A DNA stretch of 11,617 nt, from positions 30,791-42,407 of the forward strand of contig BQKZ01001927.1 in the NCBI GenBank assembly GCA_036244855.1, read 5' to 3'. Source of the stretch: Temnopleurus reevesii. Lineage: Eukaryota; Echinodermata; Echinoidea; Temnopleuroida; Temnopleuridae. The translations under genes and the position numbers were made by a program. Under the pieces are notes generated by a model, which was not told the origin of the DNA, ran no database searches, and saw nothing but the letters and a program-made list of their open reading frames with translations. Shown here in pieces: positions 1 through 7,054 of the stretch (the stretch's first letter is position 1; every line of letters starts with the position of its first letter).

Positions 1-13
1 GGGGGGGGGGGGG
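1..13. repeat. guanine homopolymer at window edge
   Basis: The window opens with 13 consecutive G. It may be a genuine short homopolymer or a sequencing or assembly artefact at a contig edge; nothing in the following bases (14-189) points to a gene, an RNA or a recognisable repeat. Confidence 0.7.
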
Positions 14-189
14 TCCTGAAAGACCATTGTCCCCGAGGATGTTGATATATGATACATCCCTTTAAAAAGAACAAATCCACGATAAAACAAATTCAATCGA
101 TGTGTTCGGTTGATTATTGTAACAGGACACAGGTGTCTATAAAATTTACAGAATTGTATGTACATGATGTATGCACCCAATTTAGATAT

Positions 190-414
190 TTACCTCAAAC
201 AGAAGTTTAACTTGCAGTCGAGTATATAAAATAAAGGTAATATTAAATTCAATTTCAAGCTTCTACCAACGTTTTCATTTTTCCTGGCTATATCGCTTTG
301 GAAAAGGAAGGTCACGGAATCGCTTTGGATTGACAATGCTGAGCCAATTTTGGATAGAGATACTAGTTGCTCATTTTCCTCCATATATTCATGTAGACGA
401 GTGCTCAGCAGGTT
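190..414 (-). pseudogene. decayed LINE reverse-transcriptase fragment
   Basis: On the minus strand a frame runs open from just after a TAA at 415-417 down to the stop at 190. Its first ~50 codons resemble the early part of a non-LTR retrotransposon reverse transcriptase: a start like RLHEYMEENEQLV, in the place where such proteins have 'RL..Y.e.n..l', then a degraded version of the 'QFGFRKGRST' stretch (here SKIGSALSIQSDS), then TFLFQSDIARKNENVGRS, matching the usual 'vtlftddIrk.md.Gk' stretch before the first catalytic aspartate. Similarity stops before the FIDLSKAFD motif, so no catalytic residue is left. This is recognition from memory of the family without an alignment. The LINE clade (Jockey, CR1 or RTE-like) cannot be fixed. 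A chance open frame remains possible. Confidence 0.45.
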
Positions 415-417
415 TTA

Positions 418-897
418 AGAAGGTCATCGGGAAAGAATGAAAGCGAGACAGCAAAAATTAATATTGTTTGGGAACATAATTTAATTTGATCCTCAACAGC
501 AGATGAAAGCCAGAAATAAGGGCAATACCATTTAGATGTCTTCAATTATTTGGTATTAATCAAAGCGTGTTTTTACTACAAAAAAGTCCTCTCAGGCGAA
601 GTTGTCATGGTGAAAATGAAATATACTTGGGATGAGGTTAATTCACGATACCAGATTTTTAGTCAATTGAATATAATTTCCCTCGGTTCCACGAACTCCC
701 AAGCTTTCCAGTTAGTCTCATTAGAAAGTGAATTAGATAGTAATTAGTGTATCCCCAATCCAATTTACCAACTGTTTTCTTGATTATACTTACAGGTAGA
801 GTCATTTTTGTAAACCCGCAAGAAAAAATGTGCTTTTGTGAAAATACTGATAATGAAGATATTTCTATCAGGATTATTACTACTACTACATTTATTA
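418..897. other. no recognised feature, AT-rich spacer
   Basis: AT-rich DNA between the LINE piece and the first SINE. Short open frames occur on both strands but none shows a domain, a signal peptide or plausible splice signals in a convincing arrangement. Several TACTACTA-like short runs lie just before the SINE. Confidence 0.5.
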
Positions 898-1190
898 GGC
901 GGCATGGTGTAGTGGTCATGACTCTCGCCTTTCAACCAGAAGGTCGTAGGTTCGAGTTCCACCCAGGGCGTAATTTCCTTTATCAAGAAATTCATCCACA
1001 CTGTGCTGCACTCAACCCAGCTGAGGTAAATGGGTACCTGGTAGGAATATTTATTCCTTGAAACGCCAAGTGCGCTGGTGGCTGCCGGGCTAAAGCCAGG
1101 GTAATAGTGCTGCATTAATTGTAGAGCGCTTAGAGACCTTTATCAGAGGTAATTAGCGCTATATAAGAACTGAATATTATTATTTTTTTA
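898..1190 (+). mobile_element. tRNA-derived SINE, full-length copy 1
   Basis: This is a short interspersed element copied by RNA polymerase III and mobilised by a partner LINE. The 5' head is tRNA-like: an A-box-like TGGTGTAGTGG at 905-915 and a B box GGTTCGAGTTCC at 949-960, at tRNA-like spacing. A conserved body follows, with motifs such as AAATTCATCCACA, GTGCTGCACTCAACCCAG, TGGGTACCTGGTAGGAAT and GGCTGCCGGGCTAAAGCCAG, then AGCGCTATATAAG and a short ATT/T-rich tail. Four more copies of the same family lie in this window. The head resembles tRNA-Asp or tRNA-Glu (CTTTCAA in the anticodon-loop position), which is an inference. No clear target-site duplication is visible. Confidence 0.92.
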
Positions 1191-1468
1191 ACGATAGAAG
1201 ATTATTGAGAAAGATTAGAGTATATAACAACAGGATGTATATTGGTTGACATGTTTTCGAAGCAAAAAATAATAAATGAACAATATTGACTATTTTTTGT
1301 TTGTCTTGAAATGACTTCCGATAAGTCGTGCAATGAATAAGTTACTTTCATCACGGTTGTATAGTCCATTCTTTCATGAATATCTCAAGACCTTATTCTA
1401 CCATTGAAAATGTCACAAATAGCATTGCCCACCTATACTTTGAGAAGTGCTCAATTATCGAAGCACGT
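1191..1468. other. no recognised feature
   Basis: AT-rich spacer between the SINE and the minus-strand coding-like segment. If that segment were a last exon this would hold its 3' untranslated region, but I see no clear polyadenylation signal (AATAAA on the minus strand) close behind the stop. Confidence 0.4.
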
Positions 1469-1608
1469 TCAAAGCAAATGTTTTCCCCGTAAGTAATCTA
1501 AACCTATTTGGTATTCCGGCGATGTCGTTGAAACAATTCTGAAGGCAATTTCATTTTCCTTGGTGCATAACGAAACAATCAGCTCGGCATTACAATATTT
1601 ACGAATAC
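1469..1608 (-). CDS. possible small terminal exon or short ORF, unknown product
   Basis: The minus strand carries a frame ending in TGA at 1469-1471. The 46 codons or so before the stop look protein-like, with mixed, balanced residues (for example AELIVSLCTKENEIAFRIV and SPEYQIGLDYLRGKHLL) and a varied codon choice, unlike the low-complexity translation further upstream. A plausible splice acceptor AG lies at 1609-1610, with a T-rich tract of about 13 bases some 45 bases farther upstream on that strand. Alternatively the frame could start at a methionine codon at 1621-1623. I recognise no family. It may be a real terminal exon, an old gene relic, or chance. Confidence 0.22.
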
Positions 1609-1735
1609 CTGTAACTGTACCCATGATTTGAATGCGGTATATTTCATTCAATAAAAAAAAAAAATCGTTATTGTCAATATTATGCATAAAATGACGTTTG
1701 AACATGAAAAAAAGGGTTAGGTCAAATGAATTCAT

Positions 1736-2067
1736 ATATATTCTTTTTAGTGAAGCCTACAGCTTATAATGACTAGTATGATGATAAAACAATATCACGT
1801 TATTTCTTGCCATTGAATTGATGGTGCCATTCTTAATGCAAATCAGAATGGAATATAGGAAGGTAGTTTACACTAGACAGGGAAGCTACAAATCGAATAT
1901 AACATGTGTTAATCCAAATCCTCGGAACGTGATTATGTATGTACAATGATAAGGACCTTCATATTTGTTAAAACTCAATTTTTCTAGCGAAACTTTTGTC
2001 CGCAATACATAAACTGAAACCCGAGTCTCAGATGAAGTAGACTTTTGCACATTCAGACATTATTTTG
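1736..2067. other. no recognised feature
   Basis: AT-rich spacer before the first copy of the triplicated block. No repeat shared with the rest of the window, no hairpin of note and no coding signal were seen. Confidence 0.4.
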
Positions 2068-2846
2068 CAAATTTTCCTCCCAAAATCAAGCTTTCTGCCT
2101 AAGATATGAAACTATTATTAACAATACTGGTATAGATCGCCATGGAGTTTCAAATATATATCTTGGGTCAGTATATGTGCGATCGTTAACTCAAACATAA
2201 ATGTTGTGTTTTGGGTTAAATCTTTTAACTGAGCCAAATTCATTAAATTTATTATTTTTTTTTGCAAATCATTGGCGTTTTTGGGGCGGCATGTCCGGGG
2301 CCACGGGACAGAAGGAAGGCTGAATGAGCCCTAAAATGAAGTTAAAAGATGGGGCACAAATTTTCTGTAACTGGCTCCATAATATCTGAACAACCCTGTC
2401 AAAGTTCTTCTTGAAGGATGGGGGGAAGGGTGGTAAATAATCACCAAAAGTTTAGCCCCTGGGATTACAATACCGGGATATGTGCATATTACAAACATTG
2501 GTAAAATTAATTTCTAATTTGTCCTTGCTTGGCTCAAGCTCTGATGGTACAACGAAAAGATTCTCGTTTTAATTCGTTTTGTCAGATATTATTGGATAAC
2601 TGATGTTCTAACTGAATGATTGATAACATGACAAACAAACAATTCAGCTCCTATAAAAACAGGTCTCTCTTATTTGTTCCTAGTCCACAGAGATGTGATA
2701 TTGCTTCTACAAGTAATGTGGCTATATAAATTATAGCTTAAAGGATTGTTTGTTGAAGCTATAAGAAGGGAGGATGAGTCAACAGAGCATGTACAGATTA
2801 AATGTTTAGAAACTCATTCTTTTTATATATAAAATGTTCTTATATA
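2068..2846. repeat. tandem block copy A (with internal extra segment)
   Basis: First of three diverged direct copies of a non-coding block. Landmarks shared with copy B are ATCAAGCTTTCTGCCTAAGA near the start (B: ATTCAAGCTGTCTACCTAAG), GATTCTCGTTTTAATTCGTT, CTGAATGATTGATAACATGA, GATATTGCTTCTACA and AAAATGTTCTTATATA at the end. Relative to B and C this copy carries an additional stretch of roughly 250-300 bases (about 2230-2510) that is richer in G and starts near GGGGCGGCATGTCCGGGGCC; it may be a separate insertion, but its edges are not sharp. There is no coding content. Confidence 0.7.
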
Positions 2847-2848
2847 TA

Positions 2849-3012
2849 GTCAAACCTAACTGTCTCTATAAAGACCACCCAAGAGAGATAGAAAGGGGGT
2901 ATTTAAGAGCAGGTGGTCTTTATAGACAGGTTCATATACTTGTAAACTGTGTTCTACGGAGTCAATAGAGATGGTCTTTTTATGCGGGTGGTTCCTGTAA
3001 TACATTTTGATG
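2849..3012. mobile_element. short TA-flanked DNA element with internal hairpin
   Basis: The segment sits exactly between tandem copies A and B, where the B/C junction has nothing comparable, so it reads as an insertion of about 164 bases. It is flanked by TA on both sides (2847-2848 and 3013-3014), as for Tc1/mariner/pogo-type transposons. Inside, CTATAAAGACCACC (2866-2879) pairs perfectly with GGTGGTCTTTATAG (2912-2925), and a third degenerate version, GGTCTTTTTATGCGGGTGG, lies near 2972. The outermost ends are not clearly inverted repeats, so the class is tentative and the TA flanks lie in a TA-rich stretch. Confidence 0.5.
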
Positions 3013-3023
3013 TATATAATTAT

Positions 3024-3572
3024 TTTTCAAATTCAAGCTGTCTACCTAAGATGTGAAAACACCCTTGACAATATACAAAATGAAACAGAATTGGGTTCTT
3101 AAATAAACACGATAATATTTTATTGCATGCAGTTTTAAGTCAAATAGACACACACGTTCTCATTCAAATGCTATTCTATGGTTTCATTGCAGACATCAAA
3201 TATAACGAAATATACTGTCTGGGCCTCATTTTTACAAAAGCTGTATTATGGATATAACTAAATAATTCTCGTTTTTATTTATTCTGCCAAAAATTTAAAT
3301 ATCGTATTGCTGATGGTTTTAGTGAATGATAGGTAACGTTAAGAATAAATAATTTAGCCCCTAGACAAAACATATCTGTCTTATTTGCTCTTATTTATTC
3401 ATTTAGTAAGTCAACTGAGACATGATATTGCTTCTACAGTGAGTTCTTTGAATTGTACCTTTAGGGATTGTATTTTAAAGCTGAAAATATGCGTTTTAAT
3501 AGATCACGCACAATTCAAACTCGAACAAACCCATTCTTTTTTAATGTAAAATGTTCTTAGATATTTCTTTTT
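3024..3572. repeat. tandem block copy B
   Basis: Second and most complete copy of the tandem block; the distance from its landmark ATTCAAGCTGTCTAC (3031) to the same landmark in copy C (3580) is 549 bases. It contains AATATACAAAATGAAACAGA, GGCCTCATTTTTACAAAAGC, ATAATTCTCGTTTTTATTTA, AGTGAATGATAGGTAACGTT, CATGATATTGCTTCTACAG and AAAATGTTCTTAGATATTTC, each with a counterpart in A or C. No open frame of interest. Confidence 0.75.
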
Positions 3573-3908
3573 ATTCCAAATTCAAGCTGTCTACATGAGA
3601 TGTGAAAATACCGTTCCCAATATACAAAATAAAACAGAGCTGGATTATTTACTGAACACTTTTATATTTTTGTGTATGGAGTTGTAACTTGAATATGCAT
3701 ACAATTTTTATTTTAATCCCAGTCATTGGTTTAATGACAAACAGCAAGGATAAAGAAAATTACTCTCTTGGCCTCATTCTGCTCAAAAGATGCCGTATTA
3801 TGCATGTAACGAAAGAATTCTCATTTTAATGTATTTGGTAAAAATGTTAATATTACTCATGGTTGACATGAATGATGGATAATATGACAGAAGAGCATTT
3901 CGGCTTTT
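3573..3908. repeat. tandem block copy C, truncated
   Basis: Third copy, alignable with B from CAAATTCAAGCTGTCTACAT through AATATACAAAATAAAACAGA, TTGGCCTCATTCTGCTCAAA, GAATTCTCATTTTAATGTAT and CATGAATGATGGATAATATG. It stops after GCATTTCGGCTTTTAG, where B continues for another ~200 bases; the GC-richer repeat begins at that point. I did not find a continuation of C beyond that repeat. Confidence 0.65.
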
Positions 3909-4230
3909 AGCAGGGGCGGATCCAAGATTTCCCAACAGAAGGGGGGAGGGGGGGAATTGCGACTTTGAGGGACTTATCATACCCTCAAATTTGGTGCCCC
4001 CGAGGAGCTGAGCTGGGCTGACAAGCAAAAAAAAAAGGGTTTTCACTTCAAATTTTAATCTCCGGGAGGCTGAGCTAAGCTGGCAAGCGAAAAAAGAAGA
4101 TAGTTATCTTCTGTAGCATCCCTTTTGGAAAATTCTGGCTCCCGTATAATCTCAAATTTGGTGCCCCGAGCTCTGACCCAGGGGGCTGGCGACCCNAGTA
4201 AAGATGAGGGGACACTTGACACCTTCGACC
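3909..4230. repeat. dispersed repeat with ~60-bp internal sub-repeats
   Basis: The segment opens with GCAGGGGCGGATCCAAGATT, a beginning I associate with common dispersed repeats of marine invertebrates (recollection, not checked). It has three related sub-units: CTCAAATTTGGTGCCCCCGA at 3984 followed by GAGCTGAGCTGGGCTGACAAGC and an A run; CAAATTTTAATCTCCGGGAG at 4049 followed by GCTGAGCTAAGCTGGCAAGC and an A-rich run; and CTCAAATTTGGTGCCCCGAG at 4151 followed by GGGGGCTGGCGACCC. The right border is uncertain. Base 4196 is undetermined (n), perhaps because the repeat was hard to assemble. Confidence 0.6.
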
Positions 4231-4305
4231 AGTGACGTCAATGTTCGTCCTTTGATTTTCAAGATTTTAATTCTAGAAGGTCATTTTATTACCCCCTATA
4301 GGGCA

Positions 4306-4425
4306 GGTCTATGGGGTGAGTGCTGTCGCCGCGGCAATTCTCTCGATGGCGTAATGAAGATTCACAGAGGAGGCGCACACCATAAGCCTAATACACACAA
4401 ACATACAAACTCACACAAACACACA
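4306..4425 (+). repeat. direct repeat, left copy, with CA-rich tail
   Basis: It shares with 4742-4892 the series GAGTGCTGTCGCCGCG, TCTCGATGGCGTA.TGA, ACAGAGGAGGCGCACACC and ATACACACAAACAT followed by CACA-rich DNA. It may be a unit of a dispersed repeat with a CA-rich tail or one half of a local duplication. The 312-bp MITE starts directly after its CA tail. The translation is low-complexity and not credible as a protein. Confidence 0.7.
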
Positions 4426-4737
4426 GGCCCGTATTCCGATAGCGAGGTTTAAGTTAACCCTGGTCTAAATCTGTGGAATAAGTATGGAGAGCCAAAAGAG
4501 GCTTGAATCTATAATAGTCGATGTTTAATTTACCAGCACATTTGGCACTCATATTATTTAAAACTGTCTCGGAATAAAAACTTCAATAGTTTTCTACATT
4601 ATTAGAGTATGGGAAAAGAGAGCAGTTAACATACGAATTATTCATTGTAAATAAAATTTTTGCACTTTTGGCTACCCATACTTAAACCACAGATTTAGAC
4701 CAGGGTTAACTTAAACCTCGCTATCGGAATACGGGCC
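4426..4737. mobile_element. 312-bp MITE with long terminal inverted repeats
   Basis: The left end, beginning GGCCCGTATTCCGATAGCGA, is matched base for base by the reverse complement of the right end for about 51 bases, and with a few mismatches to about 75 bases (to the shared AGCCAAAAG). The interior (about 4500-4665) is AT-rich and has no open frame, so this is a non-autonomous DNA transposon. No convincing target duplication is visible (left flank is CACACA, right flank is ATTGGG), so the superfamily is undecided. The near identity of the arms suggests a fairly recent insertion or arm homogenisation. Confidence 0.88.
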
Positions 4738-4741
4738 ATTG

Positions 4742-4892
4742 GGTATATGGGCTGAGTGCTGTCGCCGCGATGTTTCACTTCTATCTCGATGGCGTAGTGA
4801 GGTTTAACTTACAGAGGAGGCGCACACCTATAAATCTATACACACAAACATGCATGCACTCACACAAACAAACAAACAAACTTACAAACAAA
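4742..4892 (+). repeat. direct repeat, right copy, with CA-rich tail
   Basis: Partner of the repeat at 4306-4425, beginning immediately right of the MITE. It has the same order of motifs (GAGTGCTGTCGCCGCG, ATCTCGATGGCGTAGTGA, ACAGAGGAGGCGCACACC, TATACACACAAACATG) and then CAAACAAACAAACAAAC. It differs by substitutions and a ~10-base extra stretch in the middle, so the duplication is not recent. Confidence 0.7.
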
Positions 4893-5200
4893 GGTCCGCA
4901 CACTCATCCACATGCGTCCAAGACTGTTTACGATTTACCACGCTGCAAACCAATAACATTACTGATACCATGCTTCAAATATGAAGATATATCTGGCATT
5001 TGCTTAGAAAAGAATTGGGCCTACATTTTCTTTGACACGTAACATCATCATGGTTATGTATTGACATGTGCAAATATCGCACCTGCATCATTATGTAAGC
5101 TGGTTCCGATTTCAACGGCAATATACATTTATAAAATGAAGATTGTAATGGTATTTTAATTAATTAACTTCGTAGTGGTGAGATCAACCATATAAAATAT
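4893..5200. other. no recognised feature
   Basis: AT-rich spacer between the direct repeat and the CA-rich tract. Short open frames are present but carry no recognisable domain. Confidence 0.4.
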
Positions 5201-5430
5201 GCACTCACACACGCGCCCACACACACACACACACACACGCGCGCAAACATCGACATACAGCCACACACTTACACACACACACTTACACACAAACCTATAC
5301 ACCCACAAGCACGACAACACCTTCGCACATATCCACACACACGCGTACACACAAACACACGCACAAGCCTATACACACACGCGCACACGCAAACAACCTT
5401 ACACATACCCACACACACACGCCCACAAAA
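5201..5430 (+). repeat. CA-rich microsatellite / cryptically simple tract
   Basis: About 230 bases of CACA- and ACAC-based sequence interrupted by GCGC, TACA, CCCA and AAC variants. Bases 5219-5245 form an uninterrupted alternating purine-pyrimidine run, ACAC repeated and then GCGCGC, which is the classical Z-DNA-prone arrangement. Open frames across it on both strands translate into Thr/His or Cys/Val repeats and are artefacts of the simple sequence. Confidence 0.95.
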
Positions 5431-5554
5431 ACAATTTTTATCGAGCTGCAAAACAATGAACACAGAACTACTTCCTCAAATCAATTGCTTCGAAACTTTT
5501 TTATACATGCGCTAAATTGTTTTGAGCCAGCTCCCTGGACAACCCAGTGAAATA

Positions 5555-5585
5555 TGACGTCATCATTTTACCGCAACTATATAAG
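5555..5585 (+). promoter_or_regulatory. CRE palindrome plus TATA-like box
   Basis: A full cyclic-AMP response element palindrome TGACGTCA (5555-5562) is followed 15 bases later by TATATAAG (5578-5585), a good TATA-box match. The arrangement resembles a CREB/ATF-type RNA polymerase II promoter. No open frame of significant length begins downstream (only the decayed LINE piece from 5640), so a chance pairing is quite likely. A second TGACGTCA lies at 4233-4240 without a TATA box nearby. Confidence 0.2.
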
Positions 5586-5639
5586 ATTTGTGAAAGGTCA
5601 CAGCCTGTTCTTTGATGGAGTTCTTTCACCGGATGATGC

Positions 5640-5925
5640 AAGGTGACATCGGAAAGATTAAGGAGATTAAACAAACGTGCACGACATACGTACATTTCTA
5701 AACATCTCCATCTTAAAGGCATTGTATAACATTGTTTTCGTTTACAAGATTCTAAACGACCAGATTGTAAATAATATCCATATGGTTGACGGTGTAGATA
5801 AACTAAGCTGTGGAAATATTAGGTTACGAAATCAATGTTTAGTGCTCCAAAAAAGGTAAATTTTAATGTGGCCTACATAGGCACACTATGCAGGATTAAA
5901 GAGATAATGGTATACTTTATTCAAT
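5640..5925 (+). pseudogene. decayed LINE C-terminal (post-RT) region
   Basis: Two frames together resemble the stretch after the reverse-transcriptase domain of Jockey/CR1-like LINEs. Frame from 5652 to 5726: RLRRLNKRARHTYI, like the usual 'l.rLQnRAaRii'. Frame 5677-5856: ISILKALYNIVFVYKILNDQ, like 'Lkl.diykl...vYKiln', then IRLRNQCLVL, like 'yrlRn...L.vp'. Returning to the first frame from 5829: KKVNFNVAYIGTLCRIKEIM, placed where these proteins have 'k.s..Y.G..lWN.LP'. The frame changes and stops show it is dead. It is identified from family memory only; the element has lost its recognisable 3' tail. It may or may not be related to the LINE piece at 190-414, which is on the other strand. Confidence 0.45.
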
Positions 5926-6054
5926 TTTCAATGCTATCTTTATAGTACCTGTATAATTTCCCTTTCTTGCACCCTATGTTGTTTCTATCAATCTGAATGT
6001 AATAACATAAGTCACACATCTTGATTTGATAATTCTTTAGATAACACAATTTTA

Positions 6055-6342
6055 ATGTGTAACACTGTCTTTAAACTTAGACCAAGGAGCATGTTAATGT
6101 TATCTGAGATTCCAAGACACTGGCAAACACTTTCAGAGTTGGTCAAGGAAGCAAGATGTATGAACAGATAATTCAAGAACGTCACGATAGCTGAGTTACC
6201 AGAGCAGACAGTACGACTGATAGAAAAAGTGCAAGAAGAAGTGGATTTCCGTCATTTGAATAGTAAATTCATGAATCGAAAGCAGTTTTTTAATACCATG
6301 TCTGGTCTTCTTTATTCAAATCAAGAAAAACATTTAACATAA
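6055..6342 (+). pseudogene. coding-like frame broken by one stop, unknown product
   Basis: From ATG 6055 to TAA 6340-6342 one frame is open except for a single TAA at 6169-6171. The upstream part reads LRPRSMLMLSEIPRHWQTL.. and ELVKEARCMNR; the downstream part reads AELPEQTVRLIEKVQEEVDF and RHLNSKFMNRKQFF. The composition is varied and charged with an amphipathic, helix-like stretch, which is more protein-like than most of this window. I do not recognise a family. It could be an old transposon ORF, a gene relic, or chance; an intron or sequencing difference at the stop is another possibility. Confidence 0.25.
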
Positions 6343-6442
6343 TTTTAACAATAATTCAATCACCATTTCAATTTTTATTTCAACCTATACACATTTAATT
6401 AAATAATTCTTGCCTTTTGTTCTAAACTCTGAATATTGATTA

Positions 6443-6592
6443 TTATCTACTCCAGAGAGACACTTAAGAAAGAAAAAACTATTCCACTGATCGCGGCTTC
6501 CTTTCTGTGTGTACCGCTTCTCTTTACTATTGTAATTCATCGATTTGGAGTTTGCGATCCCCCTATCCTATTTTCTACGAAGGACTTGCTTT
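6443..6592. repeat. ~150-bp direct repeat, copy 1
   Basis: Shares about four of five bases with 6903-7054. Landmarks are ATTATCTACTCCAGAGAGAC, CTGATCGCGGCTTCCTTT, TACCGCTTCTCTTTACTATT, TCATCGATTTGGAGTTT and CGATCCCCCTATCCTAT. The copies are 460 bases apart with unrelated AT-rich DNA between. Copy 1 also contains TTCATCGATTT (6536-6546), which pairs with AAATCGATGAA just past its end (6596-6606). No transposon ends were identified. Confidence 0.8.
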
Positions 6593-6902
6593 TGAAAATC
6601 GATGAAGGAGATTGAAATATGTTAAAATTGTATGCTTTTTATAAACGACATAAAAATATACCATGAGACAAAACAAAATAACAACACCCAAAAATATAGA
6701 AAGTCATACAGTTTTTATGTCTTAACATCTGACGCAAAATTAGGCATATTTGGGAATCGATCACAAGACCATGTTTAAAGTGCTGTTAGATTTCTGAACT
6801 TGGCAAACTACACTTTCATCGAGTTTGCTCATATGCATTCGCTATTACTTGTGGTATCCACCGTGGTACAACATGTCAGGTATTTCGTGAGTTTACAAGC
6901 CA
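6593..6902. other. AT-rich spacer between two direct repeats
   Basis: About 310 bases without a gene. The only structure noted is the hairpin partner AAATCGATGAA (6596-6606) and a weak 10-base inverted match (GACATAAAAA near 6649 with TTTTTATGTC near 6713). Confidence 0.4.
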
Positions 6903-7054
6903 ATTATCTACTCTAGAGAGACAGTTTATAGAAAGAAAGTACGATTCCCCTGATCGCGGTTTCCTTTTCGCGTATACCGCTTCTCTTTACTATTGCAATT
7001 TCATCGATTTGGAGTTTCCGATCCCCCTGTCCTATCTTCTCCGAAGGAAGGTTG
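6903..7054. repeat. ~150-bp direct repeat, copy 2
   Basis: Partner of 6443-6592: ATTATCTACTCTAGAGAGAC, CTGATCGCGGTTTCCTTTT, TACCGCTTCTCTTTACTATT, TCATCGATTTGGAGTTTCC and GATCCCCCTGTCCTATCTTC. Divergence of roughly one base in five shows an old duplication or two insertions of one dispersed repeat. Confidence 0.8.

Noticed and set aside
898..970. Functional tRNA gene in the SINE heads
   Set aside because: Only A- and B-box-like regions are tRNA-like; there is no proper acceptor stem and the sequence runs directly into the SINE body, the same in each copy.
747..1115. Open frames of 104 and 116 codons on opposite strands
   Set aside because: They run into the SINE head and body and arise from the repeat; no independent coding evidence.
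4233..4240. Isolated CRE palindrome TGACGTCA
   Set aside because: No TATA-like box or open frame in promoter position; lies at the edge of a dispersed repeat.
4306..5430. CRISPR-like array from regularly repeated CA-rich units
   Set aside because: The units are two diverged copies plus a microsatellite, with no constant repeats and unique spacers, and the genome is clearly metazoan in style.
5156..5463. Several overlapping open frames on both strands
   Set aside because: Low-complexity translation of the CA-rich tract (Thr/His or Cys/Val repeats).
5501..5722. 73-codon minus-strand frame
   Set aside because: Opposite strand of the LINE C-terminal relic; no domain and no exon signals.
6648..6722. 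Inverted GACATAAAAA / TTTTTATGTC as a small element
   Set aside because: Only ten bases in AT-rich DNA with no flanking duplication.
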